Source: a virus. Taken from it: a stretch of DNA of 27,119 bases. The stretch spans positions 1 to 27,119 of IMG/VR virus record IMGVR_UViG_3300047379_000201; one strand, given 5' to 3'. The stretch's first letter is position 1. Each line of letters begins with the position of its first letter. The notes beneath the pieces were generated by a model. That model searched no databases. It was not told the DNA's origin and worked only from the letters and a program-made list of their open reading frames with translations. A program made the position numbers and the translations under genes. This document shows, in pieces, positions 9,414 to 15,527 of the stretch.

Positions 9414-10300
9414 TAGCGATACAGTGCGTTAAATGGTTTGTAACTACGGTAATAATTACCGCCTTGTGGTTGACCAAAGAATGTATGGTCACCTTGATTA
9501 CATTCGTATTCGAGAGCCATTGCTCTTGTATACGCTTCTTTTTGTGATAGCACTTGGAATTGCTGTCCATCACCAATCACTCTACTAGAGAATATAGAAG
9601 ATGCTCTAGCTACAATATAAGCTTGAATAGGTTGTGGTAGATACTCATAATTCCATTCCCATAGTACATCAATGTAAAGAGTTTCATCTTCCCATTCATC
9701 TGTATGGTGCATAGTATCATAGAGATAACCTCCACGATTAACACTATTTCTTCCTAAGTTAGCTACATAATCTTGACTAAGATCATATTGAATAGCATTA
9801 TTAGGAATAACTACTTTCTTTGTAGTTGCATCTGGTGTTACTTCTAGATTTAATTCTTTATTAAATGTCCAGCCTTCAGACTGAACTTCACGTGATACTT
9901 CTTTTAAAGTATTAAAAGCAATCGCAACTTCCGGGTTAGTTTGAGTTTCTACTTTATAAGAAACAACTGATTTTAGGATTGATATATTACCTGTTGATGA
10001 ATGTGAAATATTAACAGTGTAATTATATGTTTGTGGGTTTGATGCTGGAACAGCTACACCTGTTGTAGAAACAGCTGTGTTAGGGATAATACCAGTACCA
10101 CTTAAATAAGTACCTACAGGTATGTCTGCTTCTTCAGTAGTTAATGTAGTACCAGAAATACTACCAATAAAAGCAATGAGTGGTTCAAGAACAAAAGTTG
10201 TTTCAGTTGTTAGAGTATTCACGGGAGCCTGACCAACTGACGCCAGGATCTGATTAACAGCTTGTAGCTCAGTATTGGAGCCAGTAGTAGGAAAAGGCAT
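9413..10300 (-). CDS. gp11: Tail tubular protein A, gp11-like, with an inserted beta domain
   Basis: This 295-aa protein forms the gatekeeper ring under the portal in T7-like tails. The start (ELQAVNQILASVGQAPVNTL) matches T7 gp11 ([20 protein letters not shown]), and residues about 122-148 (NPEVAIAFNTLKEVSREVQSEGWTFN with neighbours) match the second conserved block of gp11. T7 gp11 has only 196 residues; the excess is an insert at about residues 34-118. It reads like the Gly/Thr-rich beta motif widespread in phage proteins (ISGTTL, PVGTYLSGTGI, NYTVNIS). The insert sits between two conserved helices and is probably exposed on the outside of the tail. The leader has no Shine-Dalgarno and follows the capsid terminator. 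Confidence 0.9.
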   Translation of the reverse strand: MPFPTTGSNTELQAVNQILASVGQAPVNTLTTETTFVLEPLIAFIGSISGTTLTTEEADIPVGTYLSGTGIIPNTAVSTTGVAVPASNPQTYNYTVNISHSSTGNISILKSVVSYKVETQTNPEVAIAFNTLKEVSREVQSEGWTFNKELNLEVTPDATTKKVVIPNNAIQYDLSQDYVANLGRNSVNRGGYLYDTMHHTDEWEDETLYIDVLWEWNYEYLPQPIQAYIVARASSIFSSRVIGDGQQFQVLSQKEAYTRAMALEYECNQGDHTFFGQPQGGNYYRSYKPFNALYR

Positions 10301-10335
10301 AATTTGATAATGAGTATTATTCTCAATAAATAATT

Positions 10336-10363
10336 AAAAAAAAGGAGTCCCCGAAGAGACTCC
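10336..10363 (-). terminator. Rho-independent terminator after the capsid gene
   Basis: On the minus strand an 8-bp stem is closed by a UUCG tetraloop: GGAGTCTC-TTCG-GGGACTCC (one T-G pair), at 10363-10344, followed by eight T residues at 10343-10336. It lies 14 bases after the capsid stop codon. T7 has its main terminator T-phi at the same place, just after gene 10, where partial read-through sets the ratio of capsid to tail transcripts. The hairpin and T-run are seen directly; the partial read-through is an inference from T7. Confidence 0.93.
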
Positions 10364-10377
10364 CGATATAAGATAAA

Positions 10378-11514
10378 TTAGAATCCGGCAGGCTTGGTAG
10401 CAGTGCCAGCAAACAGTTCAACAGCAGCAGCTGGATTCAGGTAATCAGCACCCATAGCCAAACGGCCAAGGATTACATCACCCTGATAGATAACAGAAAC
10501 GTCACCACTGGTCACTTGGACCTGAGGAGCGATCGCTTCAACACAACCAGCAGCTTCACGCTGGAAGATCAAACCACAGCTATTAGCAAATTCGGTTTCT
10601 TCACCGTACTCATTGTTGATACCGGCAACATCGTTGGCAGCATCTTCAACAGCTTCGGATACAAACGAACCAGTGTTACCAGGATCGGTAACGCCAGGGT
10701 TAGTAGCGGAACCAGTACCGTACTTAGTACCATACTGAGAGAAGAAAGGAATATTCATGGACTTGTAGATCTTAATACCAGCAATCTCTACAATACCGTC
10801 ACCGCTTTGCAGTGCAGTACCTTGTACATCGCGATTAATAAGACCATTAGAACCAGCAGCTTGGATCAGTGCATAGTACTGACGGGGGTTAAGAACACCC
10901 ACACGCCCATCCTGACTGACTCCTTTTTCGTCAAGTGCAGAGGCAGCATCATAGAATGCATTTACCAAAGCACTAGAAGAATAAGCATCAGAAGCATTAG
11001 CAGTAGTACCAACACGAACCTGAGTACCACCGGGCTCAACATAGCCACTAGCAGTAATAGGAGATGCAGCACGTGCACCACGAGTGATAGCACGGAAGAT
11101 CAAACGATCATACTTTTCTGCAAGAGCATAACCGATCTTACGGCTAATCTCAGAGCGCAGATCATAATGAGAAAGAGTCTCATCAAGGTCATAGACAAAA
11201 GCTGAACTGATCAGCAAGTCATCAACCGTGATGGTCTTCTCAGCCACAGGAGGTGCATTGTTGCTATCACCCAAAATGCTATTTCCAGGCGTATGGAACT
11301 CACTTTTTGTGCGCCCAGTGTAAATAAATTGTAAAGATTTGCCGTTCTTAAGTGTACGCTTCATCACAAGATCGCGAGCGATCGTATTACGTTGGAAGCC
11401 TTTGAACATTTCTCCACTAAACAGTTTCAGATAGAGAGCGCGGGTATCACCCGCCAAGTTAGACTGACCCAGCTGAGTAAGCTGAGCGGGGTTAACAGAA
11501 GATTGAAAAGACAT
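10378..11514 (-). CDS. gp10: Major capsid protein, gp10-like
   Basis: This 378-aa protein has the T7 gp10A size (345 aa) and the HK97-fold capsid signatures of the family. An N-terminal segment around GEMFKGFQRNTIARDLVMKR is followed by SLQFIYTGRTKSEFHTPG, then KTITVDDLLISSAFVYDLDE and the RSEISRKIGYALAEKYDRL helix. Later come RVGVLNPRQYYALIQ and the end block SVIYQGDVILGRLAMGADYLNPAAAVEL. It lies after scaffold and portal and before tail tube A, as in T7. Codon use differs from its neighbours: it is visibly richer in G and C, as expected for a highly expressed gene. The ATG has no Shine-Dalgarno; its leader is an A/T-rich stretch. A terminator follows. Confidence 0.96.
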   Translation of the reverse strand: MSFQSSVNPAQLTQLGQSNLAGDTRALYLKLFSGEMFKGFQRNTIARDLVMKRTLKNGKSLQFIYTGRTKSEFHTPGNSILGDSNNAPPVAEKTITVDDLLISSAFVYDLDETLSHYDLRSEISRKIGYALAEKYDRLIFRAITRGARAASPITASGYVEPGGTQVRVGTTANASDAYSSSALVNAFYDAASALDEKGVSQDGRVGVLNPRQYYALIQAAGSNGLINRDVQGTALQSGDGIVEIAGIKIYKSMNIPFFSQYGTKYGTGSATNPGVTDPGNTGSFVSEAVEDAANDVAGINNEYGEETEFANSCGLIFQREAAGCVEAIAPQVQVTSGDVSVIYQGDVILGRLAMGADYLNPAAAVELFAGTATKPAGF

Positions 11515-11566
11515 TTTAAATAATAAATAATAAAGATATAGCTTTCACCAAACGTTTGATGTTTTT

Positions 11567-11602
11567 AAAAAAAATTTGTGGTCTATCCCACCGTCTAGAC
11601 GG
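11567..11602 (-). other. Palindrome and T-tract in the capsid leader
   Basis: The minus strand holds a perfect 12-base palindrome CCGTCTAGACGG (11602-11591), then a small hairpin GTGG-GATAGA-CCAC (11591-11578), then AAA and eight T residues (11574-11567). This resembles a weak intrinsic terminator, but it lies upstream of the capsid start, where termination would be counterproductive unless controlled. It could instead be a processing site or an AU-rich ribosome-landing leader. Only the sequence pattern is certain. Confidence 0.4.
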
Positions 11603-11640
11603 CAAAGGGTGTCCTCGTAAGGGCCAATGCCAATAGTGAA

Positions 11641-11659
11641 GAGGGGAATTGCACCCCTC
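11641..11659 (-). other. Hairpin between the 15-codon ORF and the capsid gene
   Basis: GAGGGG-TGCAATT-CCCCTC forms a perfect 6-bp G/C-rich stem on the minus strand, beginning 12 bases after the stop of the 15-codon ORF. The following bases (TTCACTATTGG) are only mildly T-rich, so a strong intrinsic terminator is unlikely. T7 has an RNase III processing hairpin in a comparable place before gene 10; a processing or attenuation role is possible. The stem is directly seen and the role is unknown. Confidence 0.55.
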
Positions 11660-11671
11660 ATTAGATCTATC

Positions 11672-11719
11672 TCACTTGGTGTATTTTACACCGCGATAGC
11701 AATAAGTTTTGCCTTGCAT
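11672..11719 (-). CDS. Tiny peptide downstream of glutamine riboswitch (15 aa)
   Basis: The ORF reads MQGKTYCYRGVKYTK then TGA. It has a good Shine-Dalgarno, GAGAGG at 11730-11725, five bases before the ATG, which stands out because the large structural genes here lack one. The YRGVKY core resembles the TYRGVxY pattern of cyanobacterial DUF4278 proteins and the very short ORFs reported downstream of Downstream-peptide RNAs. It sits immediately after such an RNA, so it is the natural target of that switch. The codons for GVKYT also contain a small GGTGT/ACACC hairpin. Function is unknown: it could be a regulatory peptide or simply a translated leader that couples to the capsid gene. Confidence 0.7.
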   Translation of the reverse strand: MQGKTYCYRGVKYTK

Positions 11720-11724
11720 AGTAA

Positions 11725-11803
11725 CCTCTCTAGAAGCCTCCACAAGCCCCGTTCCATGCTTATGGTGTCATGCGTCCCGAAGGATGAACGGACGTGCTTC
11801 TAG
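11725..11803 (-). promoter_or_regulatory. Glutamine riboswitch, Downstream-peptide motif type
   Basis: The RNA folds as a three-stem junction. P1 is CCGTTC (11791-11786) with GAACGG (11754-11749). P2 is TCC-TTCG-GGA (11784-11775). P3 is CATG (11772-11769) with CATG (11758-11755). The P3 loop segment CCATAAG (11765-11759) pairs with CTTGTGG (11746-11740) just after P1, a 7-bp pseudoknot with one U-G pair. An outer 8-bp stem CTAGAAGC/GCTTCTAG (11803-11796 with 11737-11730) encloses everything and runs into the GAGAGG ribosome-binding site. The CGTTCATCC...GGACG core, the pseudoknot and a very short downstream ORF are hallmarks of the cyanobacterial and cyanophage Downstream-peptide RNA, shown to bind L-glutamine (Ames and Breaker). 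An alternative pairing CGTCC/GGACG would break P1, a plausible second state. Folded by eye. Confidence 0.83.
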
Positions 11804-11807
11804 CCGC

Positions 11808-11822
11808 TCACAGGTGCCTTAG
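11808..11822 (-). promoter_or_regulatory. Candidate phage RNA polymerase promoter before the riboswitch
   Basis: The minus-strand sequence CTAAGGCACCTGTGA matches 10 of 15 positions of the promoter I recall for the related cyanophage Syn5 RNA polymerase (ATTGGGCACCCGTAA), including the unbroken GGCACC core and the GT..A end. A transcript starting just after it would begin GCGGCUAGAAGC, so the outer stem of the riboswitch would be at its 5' end. I did not see a second equally good match on the minus strand by eye. No E. coli-type -35/-10 pair of quality is present; a lone CATATAACT lies further upstream. Confidence 0.45.
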
Positions 11823-11864
11823 AAGTAGCAAGGTCAAGGGGGGAAGTTATATGCGTTTTAGCTA

Positions 11865-12236
11865 TTAAAATTTGTACTTAACTCCTGCTTTAACAGTTGT
11901 TCCGATAGGCTCCCCTAGATCCATACCACCGCTAGTCAAGAATTTAAATTCACTATAAGCACCAAGACGCTCACTAAGTTGTGTCTTAATACCTACTTTA
12001 CCAGAGGCTTCAGTAGTTGTTGCTTTACCGTCAGGCATTACAAAAGCAGGTCCACCTTGGATATAATATTTTGTTGATTCACTGAATTCTCCTTCATAAC
12101 CAACATCATTACGCAACACTGTTTTATTAAAATCTACACCAGTAGACTTAGACTCACTTTCAATATTTACGTAAGGACCAGCCATTACAGGAGTAGCAGC
12201 AATCAGGGTTGCAGGGAGGATAGCAAGAATTTTCAT
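11865..12236 (-). CDS. Signal-peptide protein, predicted small outer-membrane beta-barrel
   Basis: This 123-aa protein starts with a clear Sec signal peptide (MKILAILPATLIAATPVMA, probable cleavage after the AxA-like VMA at residue 19). The mature part alternates polar and aromatic/hydrophobic residues (STKYYIQGGPAFVMP, KVGIKTQLSERLGAYSEFKFL) and ends AGVKYKF. That is the pattern of an OmpA/OmpX-like barrel with a terminal Phe. A phage-made envelope protein could block superinfection, alter the surface or assist lysis. Its ATG overlaps the stop of the lysozyme-like gene (ATGA), suggesting coupled expression with that enzyme. I do not recognise a named family; similar short proteins seem to recur in cyanophages. 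Confidence 0.8.
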   Translation of the reverse strand: MKILAILPATLIAATPVMAGPYVNIESESKSTGVDFNKTVLRNDVGYEGEFSESTKYYIQGGPAFVMPDGKATTTEASGKVGIKTQLSERLGAYSEFKFLTSGGMDLGEPIGTTVKAGVKYKF

Positions 12237-12685
12237 TGTAATTTATTTAAAAAAGAATAAGTGTATTTTGTACGGTTACCATGAATACCCCAGCCTAACC
12301 AGTAGTAAGCAGCATTCATATAATAACGTACTGTTTGATGATTAGTTTGAAAAGCATAGAGATCTTTTCTAAACCTCATCTCATTAATCATGTAATCAGT
12401 TTGACATTGAAGACCACTAGGATCTTCGTTACGTTTAGTACAATGGTTACCAAGACCAATGTAACGATGTTTAGATGTCCATTGAATTAAACCATAACCA
12501 CCACGAAGGCAGCGATCGTAAGGAACGATAGCACCACCCTCGCATACGTTAGGTTTAAAATTAGACTCTTGTTGGATGTTACCCAGAATGACTGCTAGTG
12601 CTGTACGGTCTTTCACACCAGCAGAAGCCTGTAGTTGTTCTAGAACGTACTGCTGAGGTGCAGTACATTGTGGGCATTCAATCAT
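12233..12685 (-). CDS. Lysozyme-like peptidoglycan hydrolase (tail-lysozyme family)
   Basis: This 150-aa protein carries the pattern of the phage tail lysozyme / Phage_lysozyme2 fold. VILGNIQQESNFKPN has the catalytic Glu candidate at residue 40 within a 'N.x.ES' motif; GGYGLIQWT is the substrate-groove motif; an R(Y)xxL segment follows. Six cysteines, including CPQC at 4-7, suggest disulfides or a bound metal. No signal peptide is present. It is probably the endolysin, since no other free-standing lysozyme or amidase is seen in the window, but a virion role is possible because it lies among structural genes. It starts in an ATGA overlap with the 49-aa basic gene and ends in another with the signal-peptide gene. 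Confidence 0.75.
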   Translation of the reverse strand: MIECPQCTAPQQYVLEQLQASAGVKDRTALAVILGNIQQESNFKPNVCEGGAIVPYDRCLRGGYGLIQWTSKHRYIGLGNHCTKRNEDPSGLQCQTDYMINEMRFRKDLYAFQTNHQTVRYYMNAAYYWLGWGIHGNRTKYTYSFLNKLQ

Positions 12686-12831
12686 TTTTTCTTAGCAGTT
12701 TTAGCAGCTCGTTTAAAGTTGGCAGCAGTAGGAGCACCTTTGCTTCCTGGCTTACGCATCTTTTCACCTGAGCCTTTTGCGATACGCTCTTTCTTTGCGT
12801 GGATGTTAGCGTAGAGACCTTTTTTAGCCAT
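12682..12831 (-). CDS. Small lysine-rich protein (49 aa)
   Basis: The ORF reads from MAKKGLYANIHAKKERIAKG to a TAKKK end. About a third of residues are Lys or Arg and there is no acidic cluster, so it is likely nucleic-acid binding. Its ATG forms a TAATG junction with the stop of the 86-aa gene upstream and its TGA overlaps the lysozyme start (ATGA), strong evidence that it is a real member of this translationally coupled string. The MAKKGLYANI opening looks like small basic proteins common between structural genes of marine phages. Function is unknown; a head-packaged DNA-condensing role is a guess. Confidence 0.8.
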   Translation of the reverse strand: MAKKGLYANIHAKKERIAKGSGEKMRKPGSKGAPTAANFKRAAKTAKKK

Positions 12832-13091
12832 TAGGATTTACCACATTTCCATTTACGTAATGCAAGAGCCTTTCGTGTAGGACGACCCTTGTTGTCCTTC
12901 ATTGGTCCTTTGACCCCACCCATCCTAGCACAGAAAGACTTCTTACGCTTTCCTCCACCAGGTTGAGGTGCCTTTAAATTAGAACCAGTTTCCCGGTTAT
13001 ACTTATCACGACCAGCTTTAGTAAGACCACCAGATCGTGACTTGTGTGTACCAATTTTTAATTTTACGGAAGGTTTACTTTTTGCAGCCAC
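12831..13091 (-). CDS. Small basic protein, DUF6321-like (86 aa)
   Basis: The start is GTG at 13091, with a strong GGAGGT Shine-Dalgarno four bases upstream. The protein is very basic, with HKSRSGGLTKAGRDKYNRETG, KSFCARMGGVKGPMKD and GRPTRKALALRKWKCG segments. This order of blocks matches what I recall of the DUF6321 family found in many phages of aquatic bacteria. Two cysteines lie in the conserved blocks. It sits between Hli and the lysozyme module. The family's role is unknown; basic composition suggests DNA or RNA contact, perhaps in the head. Confidence 0.82.
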   Translation of the reverse strand: MAAKSKPSVKLKIGTHKSRSGGLTKAGRDKYNRETGSNLKAPQPGGGKRKKSFCARMGGVKGPMKDNKGRPTRKALALRKWKCGKS

Positions 13092-13119
13092 CTTTACCTC
13101 CTTTCTTTTTACCAGCCAT
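13075..13119 (-). CDS. Possible 14-aa basic peptide
   Basis: The ORF MAGKKKGGKGGCKK begins in a TAATG junction with the Hli stop, the same junction type used by its neighbours, and overlaps the start of the 86-aa gene by 17 bases. Its codons KGGK encode the GGAGGT ribosome-binding site of the downstream gene, so it may be a translated leader whose passage exposes that site, or merely a spacer. The start context and composition favour translation, but a 14-codon ORF could be chance. Confidence 0.4.
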   Translation of the reverse strand: MAGKKKGGKGGCKK

Positions 13120-13313
13120 TACCAAATACCGGGGATAATTTGACCAGTTAGTGCATACGCTCCAAGCGCAGCCATCACACCTAGCATAGCCAGGCGACCG
13201 TTTAGCATTTCAGCTTTTTCGTTATGTGTCACAGTGTAATCTTTGTCAGTGTACATGGTGGGTTCTTTAGCAAATAGGTTTTGTTGTCCGTGTTCGTTGG
13301 TGGTAACAGTCAT
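13119..13313 (-). CDS. hli: High-light-inducible protein (Hli)
   Basis: The 64-aa protein ends with the single chlorophyll-binding helix of the Hli/LHC family: EMLNGRLAMLGVMAALGAYA with Glu35, Asn38 and Arg40 (the ExxNGR motif that ligates chlorophyll and forms the helix salt bridge), then the GQIIPGIW tail. About 30 polar residues precede it. Hli proteins protect photosystem II and carry chlorophyll under stress; cyanophages use them to keep photosynthesis running during infection. It joins the scaffold stop by a one-base overlap. In many marine T7-like cyanophages hli is followed by psbA; here the next genes are small basic proteins and a lysozyme instead. Confidence 0.95.
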   Translation of the reverse strand: MTVTTNEHGQQNLFAKEPTMYTDKDYTVTHNEKAEMLNGRLAMLGVMAALGAYALTGQIIPGIW

Positions 13314-13960
13314 TAGAATGAGATGTCAGAGTTTTCTAGTTTACGCATAATGTCTGATCTATAGGCAGGATCTTTATCATAACGTGGATCTGACATAGCT
13401 TGTACAAGTTCAGCCTGACTACGGAATGATTCATTCTTTTGATTAGAACCTTTACCTGTCAACAGTTGACCTTCTTTACCTACAGAATCAGTATATTTAC
13501 TATACAATGCTTGTACTGCAAAGAAGATTGCACTGGGATTACCATCTGCCATAACAGAATCATACATTTTAACCTCTTCTTTAGAAAGAGAGTCTCCAGC
13601 CCAATTAACCATTGCTTTATAAGCTTGGTGACCACCAACCATTTCAAACAACTGTTCAGCTTGTTGTTCAGAAAGAACTTCTTTGCTAGATTCTTCTTGC
13701 TCTTCTTGATTGTCTAGTACTTCTTCAGGGGCTTCTTCTTGCTCCCCTTCTTCACTGGTTTCGGATTCATTTCTTGGTTGTCCTAGTTTACTTTGTAGTT
13801 CAAGGTAAGCTTGTTCTAGTGCTTGTGGATCTGAAAACTTACCTGCAAGTAGTTGTGGTTCTCCTGAAATAGATTCTGCTACTTCAAGAGAGTTCTGCTC
13901 ATCAGCATTAAATTGTGGCTGATCAGCAGGTGTTTCATTCATTGTTAAAACTTCTGACAT
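13313..13960 (-). CDS. gp9: Capsid assembly scaffold protein, gp9-like
   Basis: This 215-aa protein lies directly between the portal and the capsid region, the T7 gp9 position. It is strongly acidic (long runs of Glu, Gln, Ser at about residues 60-100) and largely helical or disordered. It contains a FSDPQALEQAYLELQSKLG segment of the kind seen near the N-terminus of T7-like scaffolds, and a GGHQAYKAMVNWAGDSLSKEE block that resembles conserved scaffold sequence. The end is a short helix with basic residues (AYRSDIMRKLENSDISF), where scaffolds contact capsid protein. It would be lost from the mature head. Confidence 0.9.
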   Translation of the reverse strand: MSEVLTMNETPADQPQFNADEQNSLEVAESISGEPQLLAGKFSDPQALEQAYLELQSKLGQPRNESETSEEGEQEEAPEEVLDNQEEQEESSKEVLSEQQAEQLFEMVGGHQAYKAMVNWAGDSLSKEEVKMYDSVMADGNPSAIFFAVQALYSKYTDSVGKEGQLLTGKGSNQKNESFRSQAELVQAMSDPRYDKDPAYRSDIMRKLENSDISF

Positions 13961-13961
13961 A

Positions 13962-15527
13962 TTATTGCTGTGGTGGTGGTTGTTGTTGCATCATTTGAGC
14001 TGATGCTTGCTCACGTTTCTGATCTACTGAAGCTAGTTGTCCAGCTTGTTGAGCCAACATCATTTGTTGTTGTTGTTGAGCAGCAGCCTGTTGTTCTTGC
14101 TGGATCTCTTGCATACTCTTAACAAGATTCAATGTATCAATACCAGACGAAGCAGCCAAACGTTTAACTACTTCTTCAGGATTAATGTATTCTTGAATAG
14201 CTTGTGGTCCCATTGTCTGTGCAATGACAGTAAGGAACTGTGCAAGGCTTTCACGGTCTTGACCACGACCAAGTGCATTAATACCAGCTACAATAGTAGG
14301 CTTGACAATATCACCTTTAGGTAGACGTGGTATCTCACCTGTCTTTTGTGCAACAGAAAGTTTACGATTCAAATAAGGTACAAGGAATTCAACAGTAAGT
14401 AGACTGAACAGTCCACCAAGTTGTTGTTCTAGTTCTAGCTGTGTCATACGTACTTCTTCAGCAGTAGTACGTTCACTATTCCTTACATTAAGAATAAGGA
14501 ATGCATCACTAATTCGTTGTGATAAACCTCCTACCATTTGATAAGCAGTTTGAAAGTCAGCCGTTTTACCAACCTGTACTACACCAATATCATCAGGTCT
14601 ACCTTGAATGATAGCTCCGTTGCCTGCTTGTGCAAGCGTCTGAGGCTTGGTTGTACTGGAGGGTGAAACGGTAAACACTACCTTAGCAGCGGCTGCACTG
14701 CCTTCTACAAGGGCTTGTGACAGAGCTTCAAGTGACTTCAAGTCACCAATGAATTCTTCTACACGTCCACGTCCATAAGCTTCACCATCAACATGGTTAA
14801 ACCTAAGTGGAAGCCAAGGGTTAGAATCAACAGGAGCTTTACCCATTGACTTAGGTAGTATATCATTATAAACCTCCTGATGCCACACCCATCTGTTGTT
14901 GTCTAAGATTACGTGTGTATAAACATCACATTCATCAGTTGATGTGTCATCTACATTTTCCCAATTGTTTTTCTGGTCAAATGCAGGATAATTTTTTTTG
15001 AGTAGTTTTTTAGAGATTGTTTCTTTTGTTACAATTTCAATAACATTACCACTACCATCTCTATCTACAACATAACGGTTCAAAGGATATAGTTTAAGAC
15101 CATCCTTTCCCATATAGATAAGAGCATTACCAGCAACGACTAAATGCTTTAGTGCTTGGTGAACAATTACACGATCAGTAGAAGCTGCAATAGATTCCAT
15201 GATAGTTCGTTCAACTTTAGCAAACGACAAGTCAAGTTCTGATCTAATGTCTGGTCCTAGTTCTCCGGGGATATTAATATCATTAACCTGTAGCTTAAAG
15301 AAGCTGGTTTGTGGTGGTAGCAAAGCAAGCATTAGTTTACTTGCAAGCGTCACCACACCTTTAGCTCCTACACTTTGCCACGGTGTAATGAGATTACGTG
15401 CACCTTTATAAGATGTTTCTTCTCCACGGATTAGATAAGGAAGAGTTAGATCTGCTGCTTGTCTAGCAGTATTTAGAAACTGGGAGCGGTCTGAAGACAA
15501 TCTTTCATAACGTGATTGAGCAGTCAT
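13962..15527 (-). CDS. gp8: Portal protein (head-tail connector), gp8-like
   Basis: This 521-aa protein is a clear T7 gp8 homologue (536 aa). It has LASKLMLALLPPQTSFFKL, a central LEALSQALVEGSAAAAKVVF block, ISDAFLILNVRNSERTTAEEV and a LEQQLGGLFSLLTVEFLVPYL helix, in the family's order. The last 50 residues are almost entirely Gln and Ala, a low-complexity tail. It forms the dodecameric ring through which DNA is packaged and to which tail tube A attaches. Start: ATG at the TAATG junction with the upstream coiled-coil gene. The scaffold gene begins one base after its stop. Confidence 0.95.
   Translation of the reverse strand: MTAQSRYERLSSDRSQFLNTARQAADLTLPYLIRGEETSYKGARNLITPWQSVGAKGVVTLASKLMLALLPPQTSFFKLQVNDINIPGELGPDIRSELDLSFAKVERTIMESIAASTDRVIVHQALKHLVVAGNALIYMGKDGLKLYPLNRYVVDRDGSGNVIEIVTKETISKKLLKKNYPAFDQKNNWENVDDTSTDECDVYTHVILDNNRWVWHQEVYNDILPKSMGKAPVDSNPWLPLRFNHVDGEAYGRGRVEEFIGDLKSLEALSQALVEGSAAAAKVVFTVSPSSTTKPQTLAQAGNGAIIQGRPDDIGVVQVGKTADFQTAYQMVGGLSQRISDAFLILNVRNSERTTAEEVRMTQLELEQQLGGLFSLLTVEFLVPYLNRKLSVAQKTGEIPRLPKGDIVKPTIVAGINALGRGQDRESLAQFLTVIAQTMGPQAIQEYINPEEVVKRLAASSGIDTLNLVKSMQEIQQEQQAAAQQQQQMMLAQQAGQLASVDQKREQASAQMMQQQPPPQQ

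Noticed and set aside
10516-11205. 229-codon plus-strand ORF opposite the capsid gene
   Set aside because: It is the exact antisense of capsid coding sequence, Ser/Thr/Ile-rich with no domain, and explained by the capsid gene's codon bias; no ribosome-binding site or promoter supports it.
11641-11659. Hairpin read as a strong intrinsic terminator
   Set aside because: The stem is good but the following bases lack a proper T-run, so it is listed only as a hairpin of unknown role.
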